From NCBI GenBank assembly GCA_032158295.1, contig CM063246.1, positions 12,029,608-12,093,607 of the forward strand: DNA of 64,000 bases. The letters are read 5' to 3'. Position numbers and translations under genes: made by a program. The DNA is from Pycnopodia helianthoides (Eukaryota; Echinodermata; Asteroidea; Forcipulatida; Asteriidae). A model generated the notes under the pieces. The model did not search any database. It worked only from the letters and a program-made list of their open reading frames with translations, and was not told the DNA's origin. Within the stretch, counting starts at the first letter, position 1; each line of letters starts with the position of its first letter. This document shows, one piece after another, positions 1-11,181 of the stretch.

Positions 1-165
1 ATGCGAAGCGAATTTGACGTGAATTTGACGTCACAACTCTGTTTTCGCTGCGAATATTCGCAAGAGTTGAGCACAGCTGAACTGCTGCGAATTATCCGTT
101 GCGAATTTGTGACGTTAACATTCGCTTCGCATTCGCATTCGCAGGAAGTATGAACCGGGCTTTAC
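1..165. repeat. Foldback MITE, AAGCCTGGTTCAT family (cut by window edge)
   Basis: The stretch contains mirrored motifs: gcgaagcgaatttgacgt near the left and acgttaacattcgcttcgc near the right, ending in a 'gtatgaaccgggctttac' terminus. A fuller copy is at 32199-32337, where 'aagcctggttcat' and 'atgaaccaggcttta' form the two ends. No coding capacity is visible. It is a short non-autonomous inverted-repeat element; the left end is outside the window. Confidence 0.5.
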
Positions 166-171
166 ACACCA

Positions 172-363
172 GGGCCAATTTCATAGAGCTGCTTAAGCAC
201 ACACAAAATAAGCACAACAAAATTATGATCACCAGAATAAGATTACCAGCCAAACTACTATGTCCCATGTGCAATATGTGACTGGCATCCTGCTCATTTC
301 TGCTTAACAGGAAATTGTTCAGCAATATTTTCTGCTTAAGCAGCTCTATGAAATTTTGCCCAG
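172..363. repeat. MITE, 'tttcatagagctgcttaagca' family
   Basis: The ends read 'ccaatttcatagagctgcttaagca' in parts and, inverted, 'tgcttaagcagctctatgaaat'. This is one of at least seven members here (about 1115-1262, 38972-39205, 40322-40890, 54426-54668, 60027-60270, 61566-61800, 62040-62170), all with mirrored ends and no ORF. Confidence 0.6.
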
Positions 364-1114
364 TTCAGAATCACAGGTTTGCTGGTATTATTATGAATCA
401 TTAATAATTACAAAAGTGGATTTCCCAAAGGTTAATAACATGTTAATAAAACTATGTTTTGGGTGTAAAGATCAAGCTCTATTTTGTGAAAACACAGCCA
501 AGCTTGTTTACAAAAAATATATAATATTAAAACAATAACCAATGTGAAGTGGCTTAGTTAGTAAAAACTATCATCCTGTACGATAAATTTCCTTACTCAT
601 ACCAAAAGAAAAACTGAAAAGTTTCAAAAGTTCTTTCTATTTTTGTAAAAGTAAAACTAAACTTTCAGTTAAATGATCTGTTAACAACTATTATCAACAG
701 TCCTGCATTCCTTCTGGGGGAAAAACAAACGCCCCCCCCCCCTCAAAAAAAATTGTCATTATGGCAGACTATGCATTATCCAATCCATTCTATGCTGGTC
801 ACAAGAGACAACTGGTGAAAACTAATCCACAAAACAATTAAACCAGAAAAGCTTTACACATAACTTTAAAAGAAGGTACAACATAGTCCATGATAAAGTA
901 CAGTAGTTCGTCGAATATTTGTATTTTTGTCCAAGGGGAATAAACCAATCATTTTGTGAGTAAGAATTTGCTTTTATTTCTAGTTTTCCATTTTCTCTTT
1001 TCCCCCAAATACACAAAACAATTCAAATTTGTTTTGTTAATGTTTTGACCTTTTTCGAACCCAGTTGATTTTGTTTTTAAACCTACATGAACAAGGGACT
1101 TTTTACTGTACTTG

Positions 1115-1262
1115 TCACAAAAAATGTTGCTTACCAAAAAAAGGTTACCAGTCACAATTCATGTCAATATGTACAATTTGTGACTGGTTCCCTGTTTACT
1201 TTTGCCCAGCAGAAAATTGTTCAGCAATGTTGTCGAATGAAGCAGGGCTCTATGAAATAGGG
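1115..1262. repeat. Partial MITE, same 'tttcatagagctgcttaagca' family
   Basis: The text 'ggttaccagtcacaatt...tgtgactggttccctgttt...agcagggctctatgaaatagggc' matches the interior and right end of the family; the left end is degraded. Confidence 0.4.
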
Positions 1263-1299
1263 CTCGCTGTTAACAATGTTGTACCTTCCAAAAATAATT

Positions 1300-3240
1300 G
1301 CAAATGACCAAAATCACTATGAAGATAATCACACAAAATCATAAAGAAAGGTATACAAAGAGGTTAGACTTTATAGACCCCTTGGATGATATTTTTATCC
1401 GCAAGAACCGCCCTTTTTTTAGGGGGGGGGGTCAAAATAACCACAAGATTGTATCAACTGTGCAGGCAGTTTAAGCGACACACATGCAGTTGAACACTTA
1501 TTGTGTACCTTGCAAATTCACTGCCGAAATGGCAGACAAAGAAGTTGTGAATTAAGCACGCAAGGGGTCTACCACAACAGATATTGGGACAGTACATGAA
1601 TTTATATGGTAAGGCTGCTAAGCAGAAGGAGACATTTGCTGTAAAATACTTTGCAGAAATAAAAAGTCCAGCTTTTACAGGCATTTTCCCAATGTATTTT
1701 GTGTGCATCACAGTTTTACAGGATAGGCCCAGGTAAAGCACACAAATTTGCTTAGAAGAATACTCCTTTGCTTAACAGAATTGAGTAACAAACTTGCCAA
1801 AAATACTGAATGATGTACCAGTAACTAGTCCCCACCAAGTTTGCTTTAGCAAAATTGGTTAAGCAATACTAAGTGTAAGATTTGAAACTTTGTATAGTAG
1901 AGATACAATCTAGTAAGGCTTGCGGTAACACATCAAGCGGTACAGGAAAATTGAAAAATCTTTCTTCAAGTTTTGGTGGTTCTAAAAAAAAGTAGGGTAA
2001 CAACTCAATGTTTTTATCAGTATGCTCTGATTGTCTTCAGGAAAAAGCTGACGTCTCCTTTTTTACAACCACCACAACTCATAGAGATATATTTCATGTT
2101 TAACCACAAACATTACAATGAAAATGTCTCCTTGTGTCTCAAGGTTACCAGTGCCCAATTTAATTCATTGCTTACCAAATTATTGAGTTACTATAGCAAA
2201 TATGAGAATGCAGCCACAAGCAACACACCACGCCTGATGACATTTCAACTTGTAAACCTGTTAACCCCCCAAACTCGACTCTTTCTCTGCTTAGCAGCTT
2301 TGTGTGCAGCATGACCTTTTGTCCGAGTTGTTTGTGAACATTTTTCAATATTTGAAAGTTCACTATTTTTTTCTTCACTTCTCTCAATTTACATTCACTG
2401 TTTCCAAATGCATACTTTATAATAAAAGTGTTCAATTATATTTCAGTAGTTAGTTTTTTTTGAGATTCCATAAACGCTGAGCAATTTAACTTGAATAACT
2501 AAGCACAAAAGTCAGTTCTCATGATAAAAGATTGCAACACAAAAGATAAAACATGAATAACAACTATGTTTACATGAGAAAAAATAAAGCGTTTAGGAAA
2601 AAGATGATAATACAAAAATGCTCTTCACTCGAATGAATGTAACTTGGTTATTCAATTACAGACACGCAACTTTGTGGTTGAAAAATAAAGAGAGAGAGAG
2701 AAAATTGACAAAATGGGTGTTTTTCAGTTATGGCACCGTTATATTTTTTTTGTTTCAAAGGGGAAACAAGCTGAAAAGTTGCATGCCCGCAATTAGATAA
2801 ATTACAAGTGTTTACCATTGCATACATCTTTATAAGATTTTCAAGAGCATGGCATGTGTTTATGCGTAATTATTATTGCCTCACATGCGAGAATGAAGTA
2901 TAATTTAACAACAACAGACCTTTTAATAAACACTGCATCCATCGGAGTCATGGGTTTCCAGCATGACACAAAGCTTTTCAGTCCAATTTTAGAAAATCAA
3001 AGGGTCAGACTTTTTGTTTTCTCCTTCTGGCCTCTCAGATTGGAATTAACAAAAACAAACAAACAAAATGGCTGCTGTGCACCATGAACAAGTTCAGAGA
3101 GGGATTACTTTGGAGCGCAACCTACGTGGCAGCGGTTTAACCTGGTAAATTTCAATTGTTTACTCATCTGGTTACGCTCAGGGACGCTTCTTAAGCAGAA
3201 AACCTCTGCTTACAGACTTTATGACATGAGCTAATGGAGA
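1300..3240. other. Gene-free stretch
   Basis: AT-rich sequence with scattered fragments of the surrounding repeats and a poly-G tract at about 1422-1431. Small ORFs are present on both strands, but none has splice signals with a recognisable protein. Confidence 0.5.
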
Positions 3241-3306
3241 TAACTATGCAAACACCTGACCCGAGCAAAATTCAGCTATTGATCCCTTGCACAACGCAGA
3301 ACGTAC

Positions 3307-3339
3307 CTCACCACAAGGCGCATCTACCATTTCCACCAT
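3307..3339 (-). other. Candidate first coding exon (11 codons, unassigned)
   Basis: On the minus strand an ATG at 3339 opens a frame reading MVEMVDAPCGE, followed exactly by a good 5' splice site (GAG|GTACGT). The next exon would lie left of 3307, perhaps outside the window. I cannot name the gene. A second ATG-plus-donor exon on the opposite strand starts 25 bp away, so one or both could be chance. Confidence 0.25.
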
Positions 3340-3364
3340 TTTGGGACTCTTTTTGATCCCCCAA

Positions 3365-3394
3365 ATGGCGGACAGGATAGGCGTGGCCGCGTGG
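3365..3394 (+). other. Candidate first coding exon (10 codons, unassigned)
   Basis: An ATG at 3365 (context ccaaATGg) reads MADRIGVAAW and runs into a consensus donor (TGG|GTAAGT). Any gene continuing rightward would be antisense to the C/EBP gamma transcript. No downstream exon was recognised. Confidence 0.25.
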
Positions 3395-4229
3395 GTAAGT
3401 GTGCTGCATGTTGTGCAGTGGGTCATTAACAACACTGCCTTTTTTGTCTCCAGGGATTCAACACTGAGCATTCACTTTTATGGACAAGAAAACAACTGTC
3501 CTGAAAATTATTCAAATTAAATACACAAAAATGACTTAGTGCATACAAGAGGACACTTCTCTTTGTTCTTTTTTTTTTTTGGGGGGGGGTAGAAATACAA
3601 CTCATGCCAAACTGATGTAAATGGCAGCTTGTGGAGATTTAAAGCTTGGTATCCTATCCAGCGATTATTGTTGGTAACTGAACAGAAAGGAAGATGCCAG
3701 CATTTATAAACATTTGGTCACAGTGTCATACGGTTATTGTGGTCATCAACGCCAGTGTTATAAACAGCTGATAGTTTCTCAACTAGCTTTCAAAGAAATT
3801 CATAATGCTGACCAGTAATAAGTTCAACACAAAGAGAAATAAAGGAACCTTAATGTATTTTTAAAAAAACTTGTTTTTTCTCTCAGTTTCAAAGATTTTG
3901 GTTATGATTTTGAAGGGCGAATGTGCTCTTCCCTTTTGTATGGATTGGATGAAAAGCTGATGTGTTTGTCCCAGGGCTTTGCAAGTCAATGCGTTCAGTT
4001 TTTTGTATCAGCTCTTGTTGAAGCAACCATCCAATTGTAAAAATGCAGCCTCACCATGCACTTTTTGAGTATTCATAATCATATTTCAATGTATTATTTT
4101 AATTTTGTTTTTTTTTAGGAGGGGGGGGGTGGAATTACATAAGTTATGGCAACAACTGCCCAAATGGCAATGACCTCTGTTACTGTTGACCCAATTCACC
4201 TAGTAATCGCCATCATCACAATAACCTTT

Positions 4230-4239
4230 GTTGCGCAAT
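4230..4239. promoter_or_regulatory. Perfect C/EBP palindromic site
   Basis: GTTGCGCAAT is a perfect match to the C/EBP consensus RTTGCGYAAY. It lies about 1.1 kb downstream of the C/EBP gamma stop. A stronger candidate of the same type is at 9651-9660. Occupancy is inferred only from the motif. Confidence 0.4.
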
Positions 4240-5304
4240 TTAGGGAGTCAATGTGTACTGCACAGTGTGATGCGCATTTTACGCGACGTAGTGTTTACAC
4301 GCTTCCCGTCATTTGTCTGTGAAATTTGACTCCCCCAAATTGCCAGCGTGGCAGGCAGTAGTCGTGCGCGACGTCGATGCAAGGGTTCAACAGACACCTT
4401 GCATTTGCTGTCGTAGTGAAGATCAGAAACCTGTGCGTGTGCACGCCCAATACAACTGGTTTTTTTACCAACGAGACGCCTCGGTAAGTGAGGGCGCCGC
4501 ATGTAAACCTATGTTGCAAATGCAAAGAGTCTGTTGCCTCCTGGAAATGCCAAGGAAACCTACATTCTGAACAGGAACCGTGATGTTAATTGCATTTGTA
4601 GTTCACATAATAAGTTTAACGATCGTCATCAAAAAATAACATTCAGTATAAAGAAATAGGCCTATTTATCTTTGAGCTAATATACACAACTACAATATAC
4701 ATTTGAATTCAACACAGGTTAAACTCAAACTACGGTATTTTTGACATCATATTATGGTACCGATTCTTCTCTGGATTGGAACTCGAAAGACATGACAGCT
4801 ATCTATAAAAAAGGACATGATATCAGTGGCAATGCACAGTGGCTGTATGTTTTGACGATTACGTAGTCTGTACCCAGTACAAATTACAACTACACAATGT
4901 ACATGTACAATCCGATCTGCTTTATGGTCAAGGTAACTGACAGGGTTTGCCTCCAACACACGAATATATGAATACACATAATTTGTAGCTATTAATATAT
5001 TCACCTACCCGAATACATAAATTTCAAATGCAATAATTTAATGAACCCCTTCACTACTGGCTATTCACGGATGTGTTCCTGTGCCATCTTGTTAGGTGGA
5101 TTCTAATTTAGATCAGACAAAAATTTAGTTTGATCAGTATGTCCTCACCTAATGCCTTTTCTGAACCAAGGTTCAGCAAGAATCCAGTTAAAGCATTATG
5201 GACACTCTCCTTAAATGACTTGACGCAACAAATTTGACTGTACATGTACCTGCATATATATATACATTATGCCTCCAAAATAGATCAGAGACACTTGCCT
5301 TGGA

Positions 5305-5805
5305 TCACGCCTCCGTTTTGACCTCTTCTTGGTTAACGGACACAACGTAAGTGTGATCCGAGGATGTTGGATCCGATGGGGGATCAGCTGACGCGGTGAC
5401 CTGCTCCTCCAAATGGGCTTCATGGCTCTGCAGACGGCTGGCAACGTTGGGCGACGACGTGTATAACCCCAAGGTGGTACTCGGATCGGGCACCTCCCTG
5501 GCGTGGGCCAGAAACAGATCCTTGAGGAGGCTCAGCTCCTTGGACAGGAGCATCACCTTGTTCTCCAACTGCTGGTTCTCCTCTTTCAGTTCTTGGACCC
5601 GCGTCTGGGTTTCGTGAGCTTTCTGACGACTGCGGTCGCGACTCTTGCGCACGGCCACATTGTTGCGCTGGCGACGCTGTTTGTACTCGTCGCTCTCCTT
5701 GTCATGCAGATACTTCTTCAAGGAGCGTCCAGAATTGTTGATCTTCCCACCTCCAGATTTGCGGGAATCTGGTGACATCTCTTTGTTGTTGTTACTGTTT
5801 TCCAT
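5305..5805 (-). CDS. CEBPG: C/EBP gamma, bZIP transcription factor
   Basis: The product has 166 residues, about the length of the vertebrate protein (150). It is a nuclear bZIP factor that dimerises with other C/EBP and ATF proteins and binds CCAAT/C/EBP sites. The basic region is near residues 41-65 (DKESDEYKQRRQRNNVAVRK, then SRDRSRQKAHE). A leucine zipper follows from about 70 to 100 (LKEENQQLENKVMLLSKELS) and ends in LKDLFLAHAR, the gamma-type ending that distinguishes it from the alpha/beta group. There is no long N-terminal activation domain, as expected for gamma. The whole CDS is in one exon: a TTTCTCCAG acceptor at 5814-5815 sits just before the ATG, so upstream exons are untranslated, as in vertebrates. 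A possible 5'UTR donor is at 7074-7075. It is divergent to the C/EBP gene at 10.28 kb. Confidence 0.93.
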   Translation of the reverse strand: MENSNNNKEMSPDSRKSGGGKINNSGRSLKKYLHDKESDEYKQRRQRNNVAVRKSRDRSRQKAHETQTRVQELKEENQQLENKVMLLSKELSLLKDLFLAHAREVPDPSTTLGLYTSSPNVASRLQSHEAHLEEQVTASADPPSDPTSSDHTYVVSVNQEEVKTEA

Positions 5806-6999
5806 AATTTGCCCTGGAGAAATAAACACAGTGCAAATTCTAAGATACGTTTCATGACATCTCCTTAACCCTCCTACTCTTTTGATAAGTTTGGGTAATC
5901 CTTTTCAGTGATATGGCCAACAAATTGAAGCTTAATAGCTCTACTTAAATGGACAACAGTGGCACAACTGAGCAATAACCTATGTATTCTGTAGCTCTGT
6001 ATTCATCCCATAGGCTATCATACTGCAGGCAAATCTATAATTCAAAACCACAGTGGATGATTGTTGAATTGGTCAGACAATCGGAAAAAGACATTAAGGT
6101 TTCACAATCATTTAGCTTAATTAAGTCAGTCATTTACGAATGGACACAAGTTTAGTAATGTTATATTTTATCTACTCTACTTGTTTTACAACCAGATGTG
6201 GGACGGCAGGTCTACTGGCCACAGTAATTACTTTGCTTTTGTTTCTCCAAGCCCATCTGGAAGTATTTTTGTATTGTCTTGTATCCTTGCGTTGGCTGAA
6301 CAAATAATAATAAAAATAATAGTAATGTGCTAAAAAAACTGCTAGCAAATGACTTAATTCACGGGGGATACATTTCCTGATTTATTTGTACATTAACTTA
6401 CACTTACCAGCTACAGAGGTTTTCGTAAGTTGTAATGTTAGCCTTACTAATACTTAGGCTGGTAATGGTATACTAAAAGTCATTGAATCACAGAGCTTTT
6501 CTCCATTCAATATACACAGCTCCTTCAGTCAGCACTACCCTAACGGACTTTAAACATTCACTTTATATGTCTGACAAATTTTGTCTTGCTCAAGTTTTTA
6601 ACATGTGTCCTTGTTTTGTGACAGAATTATACCCATTCAAATAAATGATTGATCATGTAGGCTTACTTGTTCCTCATAAATATTAACATTTAATAAAAGG
6701 AAATGTTTTTTTCACAGAAAAGTTGTCCTGTCCCAACTCAAAGTAAACTTTCAGTTAGTTCTTCTGTGGTTAAATAATGAGTCATTCCTGCCGAATATTC
6801 TCGTTCAATTAAGTAACTCTATCAAAAGTTCATTTCAAACCACACATTGCATTTCTACACACACATCCACTATCTGGGTTTCTTGATTACGCAATCATGC
6901 TATTGCAACATCACAGATCCGTACAAACGCCATTGACGTAAACAAAACACAAAATGGGCTGGGTTGCTTTACAAACAGCGATTAGTTTCACCCTAAATA

Positions 7000-7260
7000 T
7001 TCACCCTTACCGTCAGTTTATCAATCCGGAATGTGCTATGCGTTTCGGAGGAGAATCCCTTTCATAGAACTCACTTCACAGAGCTCAAAAATATGAAGTT
7101 TTTACTCGCTGAGCGCAGCGAAAACAAACCAAACCGTCAACTAAGCGCCTCCATTATTATTTTCTAATGAGAAAATGGCTGGTAACCGCCAGAGCAGCAT
7201 GTAACTGCCCATTACAATGTCTGCTGAATACCAGGTAGGCCCCGAGCTCAGGTTGTCTTG
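7000..7260. promoter_or_regulatory. Candidate C/EBP gamma promoter and 5'UTR exon
   Basis: This stretch is richer in CpG than its surroundings (cgctgagcgcagcg). On the minus strand GAA|GTGAGT at 7075/7074 would serve as the donor feeding the acceptor in front of the C/EBP gamma CDS. On the plus strand a short frame MSAEYQ followed by a GTAGGC donor (around 7217-7236) is also possible, so a divergent transcript cannot be excluded. Transcript data are needed to fix the start. Confidence 0.3.
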
Positions 7261-8396
7261 TACCTTGTGGTGTTTACGATATGTTTGTGTTCGTATGGAC
7301 GAGTTGTAAAACGTAAATTCGGACGGTACCCGTCTATTTGACGTAACCTAACAAGGGGAATTTTTTTACTGAGAAATTTACCTAGCCCAGCACCTTGTTC
7401 GACTGTTATGGTTCGCTCGTTACATCGGTCTTATCATAATCACGACCGATATTAAAACTTAAAAGAGAGCCATAACAGCCCAGAAAGGTGACCTAAATTT
7501 TACCATGCTCGGCTCAGTTGTGCCAGGACCAAAACAGGTCGAAAAAACCCAAAAGTATACATGTTGCTGATTTTTGTGAGTGCTTGTTACTGCATTATTA
7601 GGGAGAAAGACTTAATTTTTCTTGAATAAAATATTTTGGGGAATATCACATCGCGAATTGAAGATGATTTCTCAATTTTAGGCCGATGTGAGCGTCAAAA
7701 TTAATTTAAATGTTAAATTACCATTATTTTGGAGTAAGAAAAGTTAATTAGCTTTCATATTTGATACCTCGAACAGAAAAACAATCGTCAATAATAAATT
7801 AAAACGAAAAATTAATAAAAGGTTACTGATTTTAATCTGTTTTGTATAATATTTTTGTTCAAGAAGCTAATTTATCTCAAATACCAAGGCCTATTTCTAT
7901 AAGGGGTGTCGCATCGCCATTTTTTTTGGGGGGGGGGCATGCTGCGGTCACCAAAACCAGACAGCCCCCCCCCCCCATAGAATCACGCTCCTGAGTAAAT
8001 TCCGGGCAAGATAGAAACGTTATAATTTGTATCATTTCATATTAATTCATTTTTTTTTTAAATCAGCTATACAACTTTATAAAAGTTTAAATGCCACTCC
8101 CCCCCCCCGTAATAGTATTTTTATAGACAACTGAAAAATTATTGTTCAGGGCTGATAATTTGCACTAAAGTGCACGAATGATTTGCACCGCCCCGATAAA
8201 GGACGCATACAAGAAGACGAAAAGAAAAAAAATTGCACTTGCTTGCAAAGAAGTTTAAAACACTTGAATTTAGTTCATTATAAGTTACAACAAAATATCA
8301 ACAATGTTCGCCTTCTTGTTGGCCTTGGAGCACCATTGCAGACTACGATGAACAACACACAGGCCTACTGGCGCCCTACTCACCCTTGAGTGATAA

Positions 8397-8791
8397 AGGA
8401 ACATTACAGAATTGGTAAGAAAAAAACTTGTAAAATATACTTTTTGATCACAGATTTACATAAAACTTACACGGTCTAATGATGATGATAGTAGAAAACA
8501 TCCCTTGAAATATTTCTGTCTGAAATGCCATATTTCATGAGAAATTAATAAACTAATTTTTCAATTGGAGTTTATTGCTCAGTGAGCGTTTTATTTCATT
8601 TGTTGAAGCTATATGATTTCATGCAAATGTGTAATCGATTTTTCACTATTTTCTCGTGACCGAGATGGCCGATCGATCTCAAACTTCTACAGGTTTGTCA
8701 GTTTATGTACATACATGTATATGGTGGATTACATAAAGTGCTTACACTGCCAGCAACTGTTTTGTACAAAAACAAATTCTGTAATGTTCCT
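8397..8791. repeat. TTAA-type MITE, AGGAACATTACAG family, copy 1
   Basis: The left end aggaacattacagaattggt and right end attctgtaatgttcct form the TIR. TTAA follows the right end; the left flank has drifted (gata). Full copies are at 33206-33590, 40456-40844 and 45377-45766. It is about 390 bp and non-coding. Confidence 0.75.
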
Positions 8792-9639
8792 TTAAGCAAT
8801 TAAATGAGTCTGTCCACTGATCTGGCAATTTGCTTTAAATCCAGAACACTTCGATAAAAATGGGGCCACTATTTTTTTCTTTTGTTGTTTGAATCACTCT
8901 ATTTTTCAACTAAGTCAGCATCTTAGACTCAATAAAGATGTTCCGCAAAATGTGGCAACAAATCAACTAAAACAAGGACTTTACGAGTAGTAAATCCACA
9001 GGCTCTGTGTCTCTTTTCAACTCTTTTTTCACTAGGGCAAGTAAATATAACTTGAAAAGATTGAAAAGAAACCGAGTGATGTACGTACGTAGCAAGCAAG
9101 TAGTAAGATGAGATCATAGTGTGACCACAACAAAAATCATTTTGATGGTAATTGTTAAATGCATCACAGAGAGTTTTTTTTAAAGGACGATAAAGAACAA
9201 ACTATAGGACTCAGCTGGAACGCACTCAAAATCTGAAGTTGTTGACTGTTTGTTGGTCCGTCGGTCCATGATCTGAGGAAGCAAACTCAATGATAAGCAT
9301 TAAGCAACTACAAGTAAATGCTCTTGCTATGCCCCTGGAGTTCGCAAACGTTTTGTGTCAAAGATTTTAAAGCATCGTTGATTTAATTTTTTTTTTTTAA
9401 TCAAAAAGGGGGGGGGGAGGCAATAGAGATTCTACAAAAACAGTAAAAAACAAAAACACTCAGTCAAATTATTATAAAAAACTAAAATCTAATTTCCCAT
9501 CCGATATGTAGGGGCATTTTGTGATTCATATTAGAAAAAACCCACTCGATATGATAAAGCATTAAAATAGAAGCAAAGTTTTTTCACTCCTCCCTCCACG
9601 ACCCTGGAGATCTAGCAATGCTTGCAAGAAAAGGTTCTG

Positions 9640-10281
9640 GCTGACACAATATTGCGCAATGCCATGACTATTTTGGGACATGTCATAGATGATGGGGAAT
9701 ATTGCCACGTGAAAAAAGCAGCCAATCAGCTTCATTAGATAACGTCATTTCTAAATATAGTGTCGGGTGTACGACATTCTCAAATGAGCCCATAAACATA
9801 GTTCTCACAGCTGGCGCAGTATCAAAGCAGTGTTTTTGGTATGATTCGACCCAATCGTTTTTCTATAATTATAACAACGCTCACGAAATATACGAATGTT
9901 TTAAAATTAAGGCTCTGGAAGGAATTTTCACAATACAAAGCATCGGGGATTACCTCGCGCATTAATATTTGATAGTAAGTCGCCTTCAACGTCATAGGCT
10001 GGGACATTGAGCGCACATCGCCATTACTGTCTGCAACGTGACGAGGAAAACGTTGTGAAGGTGTATAGTTCGCCGTGAACAAATATCGTCAATTCCAACT
10101 AAATTTTTCATTTTCCGAGTTGACATCGTCAAAGAAAGTTCTCAGAGATAACTGCTACTGAACAGCATCAAGACTGTTTAATCGAACATTTGAAAGGTTG
10201 TCTGTTTCACTCGGCAGTACAACTTTTAATTCACCATTCGTTGGAAGTTCTCAACCATGTGGCATTATTGCAACACTAGCC
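9640..10281 (+). promoter_or_regulatory. Putative promoter/leader of the C/EBP gene
   Basis: Motifs seen: the C/EBP palindrome at 9651-9660, an E-box CACGTG at 9706-9711, a CCAAT box at 9722-9726, and a CRE-like AACGTCAT at 9741-9748. There is no clear TATA box in an obvious position. The transcription start is unknown, so the leader boundary is a guess. The combination with C/EBP sites suggests autoregulation, which is known for vertebrate C/EBP genes. Confidence 0.4.
9651..9660. promoter_or_regulatory. Perfect C/EBP palindromic site upstream of C/EBP
   Basis: ATTGCGCAAT matches RTTGCGYAAY exactly on both strands, 621 bp before the annotated start codon. It is a candidate autoregulatory site. 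Confidence 0.5.
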
Positions 10282-10298
10282 ATGGATTCACCGGGTAA
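10257..10298 (+). promoter_or_regulatory. Upstream ORF in the C/EBP leader (14 codons with stop)
   Basis: ATG at 10257 has A at -3 and opens the frame MWHYCNTSHGFTG ending in TAA at 10296-10298. It is out of frame with C/EBP, overlaps the first in-frame AUG (10282) and ends 7 nt before the next in-frame AUG (10306). Vertebrate CEBPA and CEBPB mRNAs carry a short uORF ending a few nucleotides before the main AUG that controls isoform choice, so the arrangement looks functional. It is relevant only if transcription begins upstream of 10257. Confidence 0.5.
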
Positions 10299-11181
10299 CT
10301 TCTACATGTACAACGACTCAGAATATTTCGCCGACAAAAGCCTCCAGAAACCGGACGAGGTGTTTCTGTTTGGAGGTGAGGATAATTCTATGAATTTTGG
10401 TGGACTTGCCGACTACACCGGCCTCTTTGAGAACGAGAATTCCATTGACTTAAACGCTTACATCAACCCATCTGGCTCTACAGACAACTTCATGCAGTTG
10501 TCTGAGTTGCTGCCGTCATCATCTTCACCAAAGTCAACGATTCCAAGTGAGCTACCCCCACCCTTGATCCGCCCCGAAGAGGCTGTGTCGTCAAATTCAC
10601 AGTCTTTCTTGCAGAGTACAGCACCATCTGACACGGTGGCTGATTTGACGGACTCGATGCCCTCATCTCGCCCCCAATTCATGCCTCAACACCGAGCCCT
10701 GACGGAGGAAGCGGCTGCCTTGGAGGTGAAGGCCGAGCCCCAGGAGCAAGTCGAGCCTGCGTCTGGCTATAACTACCCAGAGGACGACTTTGAGGAGTAC
10801 GACGACGACGACTCGAGCACGTACACAAGTGGTCCATCCAGACCTGTGACGCCTGTCCTGTCGAGCCCTTCTCAACGAGGTCGTAAACCGACAAGCAAGA
10901 GCAGTGCCAAGTCCAGTGCCAGCAAGAGAGTTCGCCTCACTGTGGACAAAGAATCGGACGAGTACAGACAGAAGAGGTGGAAGAACAATATTGCAGTTCG
11001 CCGTAGCAGGGAAAAGAGCAAGGAGAAATCGGCTCAGCTTCAGGGCAAAGTCACTGAACTCACTACCGAAAACGATCGATTGAACAAACGTGTGGAACTG
11101 TTGACTAAAGAACTGACTGTTCTGAAAAGCCTTTTTACGAATGTGGGCAAGACAGCTCCCCACAGCCTGTCCAACATGTGA
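10282..11181 (+). CDS. CEBP: C/EBP transcription factor, alpha/beta/delta/epsilon type
   Basis: The product has 299 residues from the first in-frame ATG (MDSPGNFYMYNDSEYF); initiation at Met9 (10306) is an attractive alternative. N-terminal activation motifs are visible: DEVFLFGG, then ENENSIDLNAYINPSG followed by DNFMQLSELL, which matches the SID-AYIDP...F transactivation element of vertebrate C/EBP alpha. Around residue 155 there is VKAEP, the regulatory/SUMO motif (I/L/V)KxEP of the family. An acidic stretch and a Ser/Pro/Lys-rich linker follow. The bZIP fills the C-terminus: basic DKESDEYRQKRWKNNIAVRR, then zipper LTTENDRLNKRVELLTKELT. It is intronless like its vertebrate homologues. It probably represents the single pre-duplication orthologue of CEBPA/B/D/E, so no vertebrate letter is assigned. 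It lies divergent to C/EBP gamma and convergent with SPIDR. Confidence 0.93.
   Translation: MDSPGNFYMYNDSEYFADKSLQKPDEVFLFGGEDNSMNFGGLADYTGLFENENSIDLNAYINPSGSTDNFMQLSELLPSSSSPKSTIPSELPPPLIRPEEAVSSNSQSFLQSTAPSDTVADLTDSMPSSRPQFMPQHRALTEEAAALEVKAEPQEQVEPASGYNYPEDDFEEYDDDDSSTYTSGPSRPVTPVLSSPSQRGRKPTSKSSAKSSASKRVRLTVDKESDEYRQKRWKNNIAVRRSREKSKEKSAQLQGKVTELTTENDRLNKRVELLTKELTVLKSLFTNVGKTAPHSLSNM

Noticed and set aside
10198..10281. C/EBP start 28 codons earlier
   Set aside because: That frame begins with TTG; the first in-frame ATG is 10282.
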